Shown: piece after piece, positions 28,273 through 37,135 of the stretch | How positions within the stretch are numbered: the stretch's first letter is position 1 | Layout of the letters: each line of letters begins with the position of its first letter | Source: Mycolicibacterium hippocampi | Lineage (GTDB): Bacteria > Actinomycetota > Actinomycetes > Mycobacteriales > Mycobacteriaceae | DNA: 64,000 bases | Direction: 5' to 3' | Assembly (NCBI RefSeq): GCF_010723735.1 | Contig: NZ_BLLB01000002.1 | Span: forward strand, 3,286,001 to 3,350,000 | Position numbers and translations under genes: made by a program | Notes under the pieces: model-generated | What the model saw: the letters and a program-made list of their open reading frames with translations, nothing else | Databases searched by the model: none | What the model was told of the DNA's origin: nothing

Positions 28273-28435
28273 CCCTCTCCTCAGTGTCGGGTTTCACACC
28301 CGATACCCGGGGCGGTGGACGGTCAATCAGGGCGATCCACTCGTAAACTGGCCACAACGCCGTCAAGACGGGGCGGGAATATCGCGCTTTCACCGGTGAG
28401 TTGCGCAAGGTGAGCACGAACAAAGGACAACGAGC

Positions 28436-28588
28436 ATGACTGCACTGCAGGACTGGCTCCGCATCAGCCCGGTCGACCCCCGCGACATCAAGGCCGTCAT
28501 CCGTGACACCTGGCGGCAGCTGACGTCAGGGGAGTCCGGGCCGGCGGATGAGCCTCAGCTGATGGGCCGCGGGCTCGAGCGCTGCTGA
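28436..28588 (+). CDS. Small conserved-looking hypothetical protein
   Basis: A 50-codon frame from ATG 28436 with AAAGGA about 9 nt upstream. It encodes a soluble peptide ([11 protein letters not shown], then [13 protein letters not shown]) with good mycobacterial codon use. Its 3' end overlaps the convergent P55-type transporter gene by 34 bp. I do not recognise it; a real small gene is plausible but not proven. Confidence 0.4.
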   Translation: MTALQDWLRISPVDPRDIKAVIRDTWRQLTSGESGPADEPQLMGRGLERC

Positions 28589-30156
28589 GGGTGGCCCGTG
28601 ATCTCCGGTTCACCGGGGTCGGGTTCCTCGGCGTGCTCGTCGCGGGCGCTGATCAGCAGACCCAGCACCGCGCCGACCACACACACGATCGCGGTGATCG
28701 AGAAGATCTCGGCGTACTGCAGCACGTAGGCCTCCCGTACCCGGGCGGCCTCGGCGCTCAGCCGTTCGGCGAGGGTGTTGCCCCCGGTGCTGGGGGGCAG
28801 GCCGGCCAGATGCTGGTTGAACCGGTACAGGCCCCAGGCGCTCAGCGCCGCGATACCGATGAGCATGCCGATCATCCGGGCGACCACCACCGCCGCCGAG
28901 GCGATGCCGTGCTGAGCGGCCGGAACCACGCGTAGCGTCGCCGAGGTGAGCGGACCGATCACCAGGCCCAGCCCGAAACCGGCGATGGCCAGGTCGGTGT
29001 CCAGCGTGGGCAGCGTGACGAATCCGAGGTCGTGGCGCGCCGCCAGCAGATCGACGGGCCACTTGGAGATCAGCAGGTAGCCCCCGGCGGCGATGAGCAG
29101 GCCGGCGAACGCGATGATCCGGTCGCCGACCCGGGTGGCCAGCCAGCCTCCGAGCAGTGCGCCGATGGGCAGCGCGATCAGGAACCGCAGCAGCAGGAAC
29201 GCTGCCTCGTTTTGGTCCTGGCCGAGGACTCCCTGACCGAACAGTTCGACGTTGACCAGCGTGACCATCAACGCAGCCCCAGCCGTCAGCGACGCGCCCA
29301 GCGCTGCCAGGAACGGCCGGAAGTGCACCCCGGCCGGTTCCAGCAGGCGGGTGCGGGCGAACTTCTCCCAGACGAAGAATCCGACGGTTGCCACCGCCGC
29401 GGCGATCAGCACCGGCGGGCCCCAGCTCGGCAGCACGTTCCTGCCGTCGGGTGCGGGGTTGTACAGCCCGATCACCGCCAGTCCCAGCGCTACGGCCAGC
29501 AGCAGGCCGCCGACCACGTCGACCTTCTGGGGGTCCTCGCTCTTCTGGCGTCCGGGCAGGCTGAAGTGGATCATCACCATCGCGATCGCGGCCAACGGCA
29601 CGTTGACCCAGAAGACCGACTGCCAGTGGCCGAACAGCCACACCAGGGTGATGCCGTAGATCGGGCCGAGCACGCTACCGAGTTCCTGGGCGGCGCCGAC
29701 ACCGCCGAGGACGGCCGCCCGGTTACGCGCCGCCCACAGGTCGGCCGCCAGCGCCAGGGTCACGGGAAGCAGCGCGCCGCTGGCGGTGCCCTGCACGATG
29801 CGGCCCAGGACCAAGATCGTCAGATCGGTGGACAGTGCGGTGATCACCGATCCGAGAGCGAAACCGGCCAGGCTGACCTGGATCAGCGTCTTGCGGCCGA
29901 AACGGTCCGACGCCCGGCCCAGCAGCGGCATCGCGGCGATGTAACCGAGCAGGTAGCCGGTGATGATCGGGGTGACCCGCTGGATCTGATTCACGCCGAT
30001 GCCGACGTCGCGCATGATGTCGGTCATGATCGTGACGACGACGTAGGTGTCGAGGGCACCGAGCACCACTGCGAGGCTGCCCGCGCTGATCGCGATGCGG
30101 CGGCTGGTCCGGCCCGACTTCACGGCCGGCCCGGTGGCCGGGGGCGAAGCGTGCAT
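28555..30156 (-). CDS. MFS multidrug/triacylglyceride exporter, P55 (Rv1410c) type
   Basis: 533 residues from ATG 30156, whose A is shared with the TGA of lprG, so translation is coupled. 14 helices are expected; visible MFS motifs are [24 protein letters not shown] (motif A), [19 protein letters not shown] and [14 protein letters not shown] (motif C region). In mycobacteria P55 works with the lipoprotein LprG to export triacylated lipids and some drugs to the outer membrane; gene order lprG-P55 next to ribE is the conserved arrangement. Confidence 0.93.
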   Translation of the reverse strand: MHASPPATGPAVKSGRTSRRIAISAGSLAVVLGALDTYVVVTIMTDIMRDVGIGVNQIQRVTPIITGYLLGYIAAMPLLGRASDRFGRKTLIQVSLAGFALGSVITALSTDLTILVLGRIVQGTASGALLPVTLALAADLWAARNRAAVLGGVGAAQELGSVLGPIYGITLVWLFGHWQSVFWVNVPLAAIAMVMIHFSLPGRQKSEDPQKVDVVGGLLLAVALGLAVIGLYNPAPDGRNVLPSWGPPVLIAAAVATVGFFVWEKFARTRLLEPAGVHFRPFLAALGASLTAGAALMVTLVNVELFGQGVLGQDQNEAAFLLLRFLIALPIGALLGGWLATRVGDRIIAFAGLLIAAGGYLLISKWPVDLLAARHDLGFVTLPTLDTDLAIAGFGLGLVIGPLTSATLRVVPAAQHGIASAAVVVARMIGMLIGIAALSAWGLYRFNQHLAGLPPSTGGNTLAERLSAEAARVREAYVLQYAEIFSITAIVCVVGAVLGLLISARDEHAEEPDPGEPEITGHPQQRSSPRPIS

Positions 30157-30860
30157 CACACCGCGGGTTTGTCGACGGTGACCGGCTCGCCCCACTTCGA
30201 CAGCGTCATCGTGACGCTGTTACCCGGGCTCGGTTCCAGCCGGGCCTGCATCAGCTCGTTGTCGCCGTCCTCGGCGATCCAGGCCGTGCCGGGCACCGGG
30301 CCGGTCGCGGCGATCTGCGGGGCGATCTTGTTGACGGCGTCGGCGGTGACGTTGCCCGTGATGCGCACCGTGTCGACGCCCTCGATGGTCTCGCGACCGT
30401 CGGACCGGGCCTCCGAGAAATTGGCCAGCACGTTGGCCAGCCCGGCGTCAGGACTGAGGATGGCCGCGACGTCGTAGATGTCGGACGCGGGCCCGAAATT
30501 CGACAGGCTGCCCCCCGAGGTGATCGCGGCATAGAGGTCACCGTCGGAGACCACGAACTGGACACCCTCGAGCCGCTGGCCCAGGAAGATGATGTCGGCG
30601 GTGCCCTTGGCGGCGACCGCCGGCGTCTGCGTGAGATCGCCCACCAGGGATTCGACCGGCAGTTCGGCAATCTGGCCCTGCACCGAGAGCTCGAGGTGCG
30701 CGCTGGTCTGGCCCTTGGTGGTTTCGCTGGACTCCTGCAGCAGGGTGGCGGCGTCGGGCAGTTCGGTGCCGGAATCCTCCGACGATGAGCCGGAGCACCC
30801 GGCAACGAGGGCGACGATGGCCACGAGCGCGGCGAGTATCACCAGAAGGCGGGTCTGCAT
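30156..30860 (-). CDS. lprG: Lipoprotein LprG, lipid carrier of the P55 export system
   Basis: 234 residues from ATG 30860. Lipoprotein signal with hydrophobic [13 protein letters not shown] and lipobox VAGC. The mature part reads as the LppX/LprG beta-fold ([45 protein letters not shown]). LprG binds triacylated lipids in a hydrophobic pocket and delivers lipoarabinomannan and TAG to the envelope. An in-frame upstream start at 30926 would bury the signal peptide and is rejected. Confidence 0.93.
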   Translation of the reverse strand: MQTRLLVILAALVAIVALVAGCSGSSSEDSGTELPDAATLLQESSETTKGQTSAHLELSVQGQIAELPVESLVGDLTQTPAVAAKGTADIIFLGQRLEGVQFVVSDGDLYAAITSGGSLSNFGPASDIYDVAAILSPDAGLANVLANFSEARSDGRETIEGVDTVRITGNVTADAVNKIAPQIAATGPVPGTAWIAEDGDNELMQARLEPSPGNSVTMTLSKWGEPVTVDKPAV

Positions 30861-30982
30861 GCCAGCATCGTAGTGGGTACCGGCGTGTGGACGTGCCGCC
30901 CGGCCCCGTGGTGTGAGGGCAATCATGGCTTCCGAGCTGCACTTTCAGTACATCTCGATGAACCGATCACCGGACGGGCCTC

Positions 30983-30988
30983 TAGGCT
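30983..30988 (+). promoter_or_regulatory. Predicted -10 box (TAGGCT) for ribE, leaderless
   Basis: TAGGCT ends 6 nt before the GTG start of ribE (30995). The region between lprG and ribE shows no FMN riboswitch elements. Confidence 0.45.
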
Positions 30989-30994
30989 TGCATC

Positions 30995-31606
30995 GTGTTC
31001 ACCGGAATCGTCGAAGAGTTGGGCGAAGTCGTCGGCAGGGACAACCTCGGCGACTCCGCACGGCTGGTCATCCGTGGTCCGATCGTGACGTCCGACGCCG
31101 GGCACGGGGACTCCATCGCGGTCAACGGCGTGTGTCTGACCGTCGTCGACGTTCTGGCCGACGGTTCGTTCTCGGCCGACGTGATGGATGAGACGCTCAA
31201 CCGGTCGAGCCTGCGCGGCATCGATGTCGGGTCGCGGGTGAACCTGGAGCGGGCCGCGGCGCTCAGCAGCAGGCTGGGCGGCCACATCGTGCAGGGTCAC
31301 GTCGACGGGACCGGTCACGTCCTGTCGCGTTCCCCGTCGGAGCACTGGACCGTGGTGCGAATCGCGCTACCTGCCGAGCTGTCCCGCTACGTCGTGCAGA
31401 AGGGATCGATCACCGTCGACGGCGTGTCCCTGACGGTGTCCGGGCTGGGGGACGACTGGTTCGAGATTTCGCTGATTCCGACGACGTTGGATCTGACGAC
31501 TCTCGGGCGGGCGGAGGTCGGAGCCCCGGTGAACCTCGAGGTCGACGTCATCGCCAAATACGTCGAGCGATTGCTGGCGGCAAAAGACGGCTCCACCAGA
31601 GACTAA
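30995..31606 (+). CDS. ribE: Riboflavin synthase alpha subunit, C-terminus supplied by the integrated element
   Basis: 203 residues with the two internal lumazine-binding repeats, each with its MFTGIVEELG-like start and a GHIVQGHVDG motif; SITVDGVSLTV marks the second. It dismutates two 6,7-dimethyl-8-ribityllumazines to riboflavin. The last 18 codons (from Ile at 31550) are duplicated in altered form at 46644-46700. Here they read IAKYVERLLAAKDGSTRD, there IAKYVERLLGARDGNPSG. Inference: the mobile element recombined into this site and restored a working tail, so the protein remains full length. Confidence 0.95.
   Translation: MFTGIVEELGEVVGRDNLGDSARLVIRGPIVTSDAGHGDSIAVNGVCLTVVDVLADGSFSADVMDETLNRSSLRGIDVGSRVNLERAAALSSRLGGHIVQGHVDGTGHVLSRSPSEHWTVVRIALPAELSRYVVQKGSITVDGVSLTVSGLGDDWFEISLIPTTLDLTTLGRAEVGAPVNLEVDVIAKYVERLLAAKDGSTRD
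31550..31577 (+). other. Left attachment site (attL) in the 3' end of ribE
   Basis: These 28 bases match 46644-46671 at 24 positions, starting with the shared block ATCGCCAA and including the shared block GTCGAGCG. All four mismatches are synonymous (AAA/AAG, TAC/TAT, CGA/CGG, TTG/CTG). Upstream sequence is ribE only on the left side. The crossover should lie within one of the shared 8-bp blocks. Confidence 0.75.
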
Positions 31607-31650
31607 GGGCCCATTTCGTGTCATTTCCGGTAAGCGCACCGGTGCAGGTC

Positions 31651-31656
31651 TAACAT
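31651..31656 (+). promoter_or_regulatory. Predicted -10 box (TAACAT) for the integrase, leaderless
   Basis: TAACAT ends 7 nt before the GTG at 31664 and there is no Shine-Dalgarno sequence, so the integrase is probably made from a leaderless mRNA starting within the element. Confidence 0.45.
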
Positions 31657-31663
31657 ATTTGGT

Positions 31664-32572
31664 GTGCCCGCTGACTCCGCTGTGGACCTTGCTGGACTCC
31701 TGCCGTCCTGGCGGCTCGCATTGCAGGCCGATCGCAAGAGCAAGCAGACCGTCGAGGCGTACGTGACTGGCGTGCGGCTGTTCCTGGAGTGGTGCGCCAG
31801 CAACGGCCACCCGGCTGTTCTGGACCGCCCCACGGTGCGCTCGTGGGTCACGGCGATGCTCGACGGGGGAGCGGCACCGGCCACCGCCAGGACCCGTCAG
31901 ATGGCGCTGAAGCGGTACTCGGCCTGGCTGCTGGAGGAGGGCGAGACTGACGTCGATCCGATTCGCGACCTCAAGCCGCCGAAGCTCGACACCAAGGTGG
32001 TGCAGGGCCTGACCGACGAGCAGTGCGCCGCGCTGGTCAAAGCGTGCCAAGGCAAGGAGTTCGTCGACCGGCGGGACGAGGCGGTGGCCCGCCTGCTCAT
32101 CGAGACTGGTATGCGGGCCGGTGAGGTCCTGGGCTTGACGGTCGAGGACGTCGACGTCCAACGCGGCCTAGCTGTCGTCCGTCGCGGCAAGGGAGGCAAG
32201 GGGCGCATCGTGCCGTTCGGACCGCAGGTGGCTCGCAGCATCGACCGATACCTCCGCCTGCGCCGGACGCACCGCCTGGCCCACACAGACGCCCTGTGGC
32301 TCGGAGGGGGTGGTCAGCAATTCCGGTACCACGGGCTGGACACCACCATGAAGCGCCGCGCTGCTGCCGCCGGTATGCCGCACTTCAATCTGCACAGGTT
32401 GAGGAACACTGCCGCCGCCAGGTGGTTGGCCGCAGGCGGCTCCGAGAACGGTCTAATGGCCGTCGCCGGGTGGTCCTCCCGGCAGATGCTCGATCGGTAC
32501 ACGCGGGCCTCGGCCTCCGACCGCGCCGCTGCCGAGTCGCGAAAACTCGATCTGGGCAACCTCGGCGTCTGA
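31664..32572 (+). CDS. int: Tyrosine recombinase/integrase
   Basis: 302 residues in XerC/D-like layout. A SAM-like core-binding domain covers about 10-95 (KSKQTVEAYVTGVRLFLEW). The catalytic domain has Arg151 in TGMRAGE, Lys in GKGGKGR, His244-x-x-Arg in HRLRN, a GW box (AGWSSRQM) and the nucleophile Tyr279 in LDRYTRA. All catalytic residues are present, so the enzyme should be active. It sits at the left end beside attL in ribE and is the obvious candidate for integration and excision at the ribE tail. Confidence 0.95.
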   Translation: MPADSAVDLAGLLPSWRLALQADRKSKQTVEAYVTGVRLFLEWCASNGHPAVLDRPTVRSWVTAMLDGGAAPATARTRQMALKRYSAWLLEEGETDVDPIRDLKPPKLDTKVVQGLTDEQCAALVKACQGKEFVDRRDEAVARLLIETGMRAGEVLGLTVEDVDVQRGLAVVRRGKGGKGRIVPFGPQVARSIDRYLRLRRTHRLAHTDALWLGGGGQQFRYHGLDTTMKRRAAAAGMPHFNLHRLRNTAAARWLAAGGSENGLMAVAGWSSRQMLDRYTRASASDRAAAESRKLDLGNLGV

Positions 32573-32633
32573 CCGACACGCCCGACAGCAAGACACGCCG
32601 AGCCTTCATTACGGAGTGTTATGACCCTGCGGC

Positions 32634-32659
32634 ACAACGCTTGTGGCGCACAGCGTTGT
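32634..32659. promoter_or_regulatory. Inverted repeat downstream of int
   Basis: ACAACGCT (32634-32641) and AGCGTTGT (32652-32659) are perfect 8-bp arms around a 10-bp spacer. The repeat lies in the 271-bp gap between int and the next gene, which otherwise shows no coding evidence. With no T-run after it, an operator is more likely than a terminator. Confidence 0.35.
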
Positions 32660-32843
32660 CGCGCTAGTCTCCGAAAGAACCGAGCGCCCTATGCGCACGG
32701 TGGAGTTCTAGGCCGGAGGCGGCGAGTGCCGCTGACTACATGTCTGGGACTGGCAACGGTTTGACCCCACAGTGAGGGGCCGACTGCTGCCAGATGCACA
32801 TCTGCACCACACCCGTGGTGCCCGTGTTCCTGGAGATGTCCCG

Positions 32844-33062
32844 ATGTCCTACGACCCCACCAGTTGGAAGTCCGAGCGCGCCCGCCTGGCCCACCAGGTG
32901 CGCATGGGTGCACCCAAGTCCGAGATCACCGAGGCAAGGCGCAACTATCGCGCTCTGCGCCTGGCCGACCACATCGAGAAGTGGTTGGCCGCAGATCCGC
33001 CACTGAACGATGAGCAGCGCACCCGCATCGCCGAGTTGCTGACTGCTGGCGGTGCTCGGTGA
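32844..33062 (+). CDS. Small hypothetical protein of the element's replication operon
   Basis: 72 residues from ATG 32844, with GGAGATG 5 nt upstream; this is preferred over the in-frame GTG at 32772, which has no ribosome binding site. Sequence is soluble, helical and charged (ARLAHQVRMG, EARRNYRALRLADHIEKWL). I do not recognise a domain. Its stop overlaps the next GTG by 4 bp, and four successive genes up to the primase overlap in the same way, pointing to one transcript. Confidence 0.6.
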   Translation: MSYDPTSWKSERARLAHQVRMGAPKSEITEARRNYRALRLADHIEKWLAADPPLNDEQRTRIAELLTAGGAR

Positions 33063-33325
33063 GTGGCCTTACCCCCGCCGAGCGCACTATGCGGGCACAG
33101 CTTGGTGCTCATGCACAGTGGGCGCGCACCGAGGACCGCACGGCTCGCACCGCAGCCGCACGCAGCGGGTTTTATAAGCGGTTCGAGTCACAGGTCGATC
33201 CCGACGGGGTGCTGGCACCTGAAGAGCGCGCCAAGAGGGCCGAGAACGCCCGGAAGGCCTACATGCTCAAGCTCAGCATGGCCAGCGCTAGGTCGCGCCG
33301 CCGTCGCGCCGGAGGTGCCCAGTGA
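33059..33325 (+). CDS. Small basic hypothetical protein
   Basis: 88 residues, GTG start overlapping the previous stop. It is helical, strongly basic toward the C-terminus (SARSRRRRAGG) and may bind nucleic acid. Small proteins of this sort usually precede the primase gene in actinobacterial phage-like elements. No family recognised. Confidence 0.55.
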   Translation: MSGLTPAERTMRAQLGAHAQWARTEDRTARTAAARSGFYKRFESQVDPDGVLAPEERAKRAENARKAYMLKLSMASARSRRRRAGGAQ

Positions 33326-33450
33326 GTACACGGCGCCCGATGACCCAGCACGCCCCCGACGCCCCCGACGGCCACGACGTGATCAGCCCCGGCGTGCGTC
33401 TCGGCGCACCATTGCACCCTCTTCATGTCGGAGGGCTGGTGGATGACTGA
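33322..33450 (+). CDS. Very small ORF coupling the 88-residue gene to the primase gene
   Basis: 42 codons from a GTG that overlaps the preceding TGA (GTGA), ending at a TGA 8 nt into the primase frame. The overlap at both ends suggests a role in translational coupling. The sequence is Pro/Asp-rich at the N-terminus and has no recognisable domain; it may be only a coupling frame. Confidence 0.35.
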   Translation: MSTRRPMTQHAPDAPDGHDVISPGVRLGAPLHPLHVGGLVDD

Positions 33451-35728
33451 GATTGTAGAACGCCCCGGTGATGTCACCGAGGCGCTCCAAGAGGCCGGGA
33501 AGCCTGATAGTGAGCATACCCCCACCCGGTATCTTTTTGCCGAGCTGCTGACGGTGCTGGGTCACGCCGATGACTACCGCCACGACCAAGTCGCTGTGTG
33601 CTGGGATCGCCCAGGCCGAAAGCCCTTCACCTCAGAACTGCACACCGTCGAGACCGCACCCAGGTTCGTCGAACAACTGTTGGCTCAGACCGGCGGCACG
33701 GTGAACGTCTGGTTCGGGGTCAACCCGGTCAACTCTCATGTGACCCGTGGTCGCGGCACCGTCAAGGACATCGCTCGAATCGCCGCGCTGTATGCCGATG
33801 TCGACGTCAAGCCGGGTGCCTGCCCGGACCTCGAAACCGGCTATGGCGTGATCGAGGACCTGTCTGTCGTTCTCGGACATCGACCGGCAGCGATCATCCA
33901 CAGTGGGCACGGGCTGCAGCCCATTTGGCCGGTGGACCGGGAGTCCGCCGAGAAGTTGACCAACCCGGAATCACAGAAGTTGGCCCGCCGATTCGGGCGT
34001 CTCGTCGCCGACATCGCCGACAAGCGGCATGTGGCGCTCGACAACGTGAGTGACCTGACCCGCGTGCTGCGGGTCCCAGACACGATGAACGTCAAGGACC
34101 CGGAGCACCCTGCGCCCACGCGGTGTGAAGCCGACACCGGCACGGCGCTGACGGCAGAGGACATCGCGCAGGCCCTCGACGAGTACGGGTTGCCCGAGAT
34201 CCAATCGGACGCCGCGTTCACCGGCGCGATGATCAGTGCACCCGACGGGTGGGAGTTCGGCGACTCTGATTGTCAGTACGTAGTGAACATGGTGGTGCCG
34301 TGGGGTGAGGAGTCCGACAAGCCAAGAGGCGGACGGCACCAGTGGGCCATGAACAAGGCCGTACGCCTGGCGGCTGCGCACCGGCTGGGTTGCATTACCG
34401 AAGACGGCTTGCGTGCGTCCGTGGAGCACCTGGCCCAGTGTCTGGAGCACTGGTGCAACACCGTCGGTGACCCCCGAGATCTGCAACCCGACGAGATCGA
34501 CGGCGCGTACCGGTGGGCCACGGAGAAGGTGTCCACGCTCACCGACGAGCAGACCCGCAAGGAACTCGGCAACCACGAGCACCAGAGCAACGACGTCGAC
34601 ACCGCAGCACCTGCCGACAGGGCGCCTCTCCTCTACACGGATGTCGCTGGCTTGCTCGACGGTGGTCTGCCCGAGGCACCGCGCCCCGGGGTTCTCAAGC
34701 GTGTCGACGGGGTGCCGCTGTTTTACCGGGGTGAGGTCAACATCCTGTTCGGCGACCCTGAGCACGGTAAGACATGGGTGGGTCTGGCCGCATGCGCTCA
34801 GGTGCTGCAAGCCGGAGGCCGCGTCTTGGTGGCCGACCTCGACCACAACGGTGCCCCGGCGATCATCAGCCGCCTCCTGCTGCTGGGTGCGCCCGTCGAG
34901 GCCCTGCGAGATCCTGAACAATTCCGGCACTGCGCACCGGTCGAGGTGGCCCGTGTCATGCAGATGGTCGACGATTGCACAGCGTGGTGCCCCGAGGTCA
35001 TCCTCGTCGACTCCACCGGCGAGCTGCTGCCGATGTTTAGTGCCTCCAGTGACAACGGTGACGACTTCACCAGGGTGCACAACAGGGTGTTGCAGCCGCT
35101 GGCCGCGACCGGCGGGGCTGTGCTGCTGGTCGACCACCTCGCCAAGGGCAAGGAGTCGCGTGACATCGGCCCCGGCGGCACCATGGCGAAGCGCCGCACC
35201 GTCGGTGGGCTGTCCCTGCGCGTAGTACGGGAACACCCCTACACCAAGACCGGCGGGGGCAGGTCCCGGCTGCTAGTGAACAAGGACCGCCACGGCGGAG
35301 TCCGGGATCACTGCACAGCGGCACGGCCCAGGGACAACGGCGAGCAGCTCGCAGGGACGTTCACCCTCGACCCCACGGACGGGGATGTGGCGCGGTGGCG
35401 CATCACCCCGGAGTCGGACTCCGCGACGACCGGGGAGTTCCGGCCCACCGGGTTGATGGAGAAGGCCAGCCGGGTGATCGAGGCACACCCCGGCGAGCTG
35501 ACCCGCGACAAGATCGCCAAGCAGGCCGGTGGACGCAAACGGCACTCCCTGAACGCGATCGACCTCCTAGTGTCCGAGGGCTTCGTGACCAAGAGCTCGG
35601 ACAGGTACCCCCGGTACACCACGCTTCGTCCTTACCTGCAGTCGGAGGACCCCAACTCCGAGCAACACCTCGAACTCGGCGATCGGCTCCGCCGTCATGC
35701 CGACGGGGAGGTGCAAGGCGATGACTGA
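33443..35728 (+). CDS. Replication protein: primase-polymerase (PrimPol) fused to RecA-fold helicase and C-terminal winged helix
   Basis: 761 residues from ATG 33443 (ATG 33425 is an alternative). The N-terminal archaeo-eukaryotic primase region has the metal motif YADVDVK near residue 117, IIHSGHGLQPIW, and LTRVLRVPDTMN. The central region carries a Walker A motif GDPEHGKTW near residue 437, a Walker B strand VILVDS and the sensor-like AVLLVDHLAKG, as in RepA-type hexameric helicases. The C-terminus (about 671-730) looks like a winged helix (TRDKIAKQAGG). It should prime and unwind at the element's own origin after excision. The array of GTTCCC repeats immediately downstream is the likely binding site. 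Confidence 0.85.
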   Translation: MTEIVERPGDVTEALQEAGKPDSEHTPTRYLFAELLTVLGHADDYRHDQVAVCWDRPGRKPFTSELHTVETAPRFVEQLLAQTGGTVNVWFGVNPVNSHVTRGRGTVKDIARIAALYADVDVKPGACPDLETGYGVIEDLSVVLGHRPAAIIHSGHGLQPIWPVDRESAEKLTNPESQKLARRFGRLVADIADKRHVALDNVSDLTRVLRVPDTMNVKDPEHPAPTRCEADTGTALTAEDIAQALDEYGLPEIQSDAAFTGAMISAPDGWEFGDSDCQYVVNMVVPWGEESDKPRGGRHQWAMNKAVRLAAAHRLGCITEDGLRASVEHLAQCLEHWCNTVGDPRDLQPDEIDGAYRWATEKVSTLTDEQTRKELGNHEHQSNDVDTAAPADRAPLLYTDVAGLLDGGLPEAPRPGVLKRVDGVPLFYRGEVNILFGDPEHGKTWVGLAACAQVLQAGGRVLVADLDHNGAPAIISRLLLLGAPVEALRDPEQFRHCAPVEVARVMQMVDDCTAWCPEVILVDSTGELLPMFSASSDNGDDFTRVHNRVLQPLAATGGAVLLVDHLAKGKESRDIGPGGTMAKRRTVGGLSLRVVREHPYTKTGGGRSRLLVNKDRHGGVRDHCTAARPRDNGEQLAGTFTLDPTDGDVARWRITPESDSATTGEFRPTGLMEKASRVIEAHPGELTRDKIAKQAGGRKRHSLNAIDLLVSEGFVTKSSDRYPRYTTLRPYLQSEDPNSEQHLELGDRLRRHADGEVQGDD

Positions 35729-35945
35729 AACCCCTTGTCGTTCCCCGTTCCCGAGTCGTTCCCGGTCGTTCCCAGGAACGCCCAAACCCAGTCGTTCCCT
35801 CGTTCCCCCCCCCTATAGGGGGAACGACTATGGGGAACGGCTGCGGAACTACTCAACCAAGGATCAACGGGAACGGCTTATGCCCACGCCCGTGGGCTGT
35901 GGGCGAGAGTCAGATCAGCCCTGCGCCCAGGAGGTGCTGCGATGA
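35721..35945 (+). CDS. Small ORF spanning the repeat array downstream of the primase
   Basis: 74 codons from an ATG that overlaps the primase stop (ATGACTGA); its own TGA overlaps the next ATG. The first half is low complexity (Arg-Ser-Phe-Pro) because it runs through the GTTCCC repeats. The overlaps suggest it is translated, but the peptide sequence may matter less than the DNA repeats it contains. Confidence 0.4.
   Translation: MTETPCRSPFPSRSRSFPGTPKPSRSLVPPPYRGNDYGERLRNYSTKDQRERLMPTPVGCGRESDQPCAQEVLR
35737..35875. repeat. Iteron-like array, candidate replication origin of the element
   Basis: GTCGTTCCC occurs directly at 35737, 35755, 35765 and 35791, with shorter CGTTCCC at 35746 and 35801. 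The complement GGGAACGAC is at 35820 and GGGAACG at 35833 and 35869. The copies at 35801 and 35820 flank CTATAG to make a near-palindrome of about 26 bp. Clusters of directed repeats plus a dyad just after a rep gene are typical of iteron origins. Confidence 0.55.
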
Positions 35946-36031
35946 GCTGGCTGCTGTTCTCCGTCCTATACCTCGGCGGGATGTCCATTCCCGCCGTCTG
36001 GCACGTCTTTCTACGAAGAGGAGGTCAATGA
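35942..36031 (+). CDS. 29-residue predicted membrane peptide
   Basis: ATG 35942 overlaps the preceding TGA. The peptide starts MSWLLFSVLYLGGM and is hydrophobic for about 20 residues, ending in a basic tail (FLRRGGQ), which fits a small single-span inner-membrane peptide. No homologue recognised. Confidence 0.4.
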   Translation: MSWLLFSVLYLGGMSIPAVWHVFLRRGGQ

Positions 36032-36097
36032 GTTGACCGACGAGATCCACCTGCCACCGACCGATGTGGTTGCACCAGCCCAGGCATCACGCCTGAG

Positions 36098-36214
36098 GTG
36101 GCCCAGTGGTTGCACGAGAACACCGGCAAGCCGATCACGGTGCACTGGCCCGGCGAGGTCATCGAGTTGCTCGACACCACACGCCAGACCGTTTACGCAG
36201 CCCGCGCGGCTTGA
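36098..36214 (+). pseudogene. Small ORF, probably a frameshifted gene starting near 36033
   Basis: The frame ending at the TGA 36212-36214 encodes EVAQWLHENTGKPITVHW and reads like a real small protein, but has only a weak GTG start at 36098. A different frame from TTG 36033 gives MTDEIHLPPTD and then loses sense near 36080. Joining the two would make a protein of about 60 residues. I infer a one-base frameshift or a wrongly placed start; neither is proven. Confidence 0.3.
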
Positions 36215-36288
36215 TGGCGCACCGTGTTGTGGCCTACCGCACACGCCCTGTTCTACGGCAGCGCCGTCACCTAGTGGGTGCGCTATAG
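36214..36288 (+). CDS. 24-residue basic peptide ORF
   Basis: ATG 36214 shares its A with the preceding TGA (TGATG). Encodes an Arg-rich peptide (MAHRVVAYRTRPVLRQRRHL). Its coupling to the preceding frame is the only support. The next 270 bp up to 36558 hold no convincing gene except a possible 13-codon frame after AGGAGG at 36422. Confidence 0.25.
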   Translation: MAHRVVAYRTRPVLRQRRHLVGAL

Positions 36289-36558
36289 CCTTCGCCGCAC
36301 TGAAAAAGTCAACTCCAAACTCCGGTTGGGGCTGCAGATCCTTTGGCGAGCCGTATTCCGATCTCGGAGAACCGGCGAAGTGTCCTACCGAACCGGTACC
36401 GTCTGGGCTTGGGCGCCCACGAGGAGGAACATGCAGCGCATGGGCGCAAACCCGGTCTTACGGCAGCGATGACTGTGGCTCGGTCGTCCAGGTAGTGTGT
36501 CAACGCCGCTGAGCGCGCTCGCAACACAAGGGGACTCGCAATACCAGGGGAACTGACG

Positions 36559-36894
36559 ATGAAGAAGCTTTTGATCTCGACGCTGGCGGCTCTCGGGGTC
36601 GCGCTGGCGGGTGCGCCGGTGGCCGGGGCGAGTGAAAACGCCTTCGTGAAAGCGATCGACTCGCTCGACCACTACGCCATCGAGTGCGCTGGTTGCGCCA
36701 AGGATGCTCTCGACGTCGGGTACCGGGTGTGTCAGGCCTTCGACGCCGGTGGTGACACTGCCGCGATCCAGGAGGTTCTGAACTCCTACAACGGGGACGA
36801 CTCACCGAATCGGCATTACTACGCCACTCTGTTCGCGCAGTACTCGGCTTACGAGCTGTGTCCCCAGCACAACGGAGAGATCGGGACGATCTGA
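36559..36894 (+). CDS. Secreted DUF732-like protein
   Basis: 111 residues. A classical Sec signal peptide (MKKLLISTLAALGVALAGAPVAGAS) is cleaved near residue 25, AGGGGA precedes the ATG. The mature part has the mycobacterial DUF732 look: helical, about 85 residues, with four cysteines (CAGC, VCQAF, LCPQH). Function of the family is unknown; members are exported and cell-wall or medium associated. A second such gene lies at 43342-43668 in the same element. Its stop shares a base with the next ATG. Confidence 0.75.
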   Translation: MKKLLISTLAALGVALAGAPVAGASENAFVKAIDSLDHYAIECAGCAKDALDVGYRVCQAFDAGGDTAAIQEVLNSYNGDDSPNRHYYATLFAQYSAYELCPQHNGEIGTI

Positions 36895-37070
36895 TGACCG
36901 ACTCCGAGATCCTCGCCAAGTGGCGGACCAAGAACCAGAACCCTTACCTCTCTCTGAGCACCGCCAAGGCGCTGGAGAAGCTGGAGCGCCGGTTCGGCCA
37001 CCTGAAAATTCAGCCACAGGGTGCAGAAAGGCCCCGCTCAGGGATAGGGCCGTCCCGTTCGGGCATTTGA
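36894..37070 (+). CDS. 58-residue hypothetical protein coupled to the DUF732 gene
   Basis: ATG 36894 overlaps the previous stop (TGATG). Encodes a cytosolic, charged peptide (MTDSEILAKWRTKNQ, then KALEKLERRFGHLK) with a low-complexity Arg/Ser/Gly end. No domain recognised. Coupling suggests co-expression with the secreted protein. Confidence 0.5.
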   Translation: MTDSEILAKWRTKNQNPYLSLSTAKALEKLERRFGHLKIQPQGAERPRSGIGPSRSGI

Positions 37071-37135
37071 TCAAGCCATGACACCCACCGGCCTGCCCTG
37101 TCCCAGCAGACGCCCCGGCCCTCACGAGGGCGACG

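Noticed and set aside
30861..30994. FMN riboswitch in front of ribE
   Set aside because: The space is short and shows none of the conserved RFN-element helices; the TAGGCT box right before the start leaves no leader.
36278..36472. 64-codon ORF after the small peptide genes
   Set aside because: Arg-rich without motifs and no good start; only its last 13 codons follow an AGGAGG. Not enough to call a gene.
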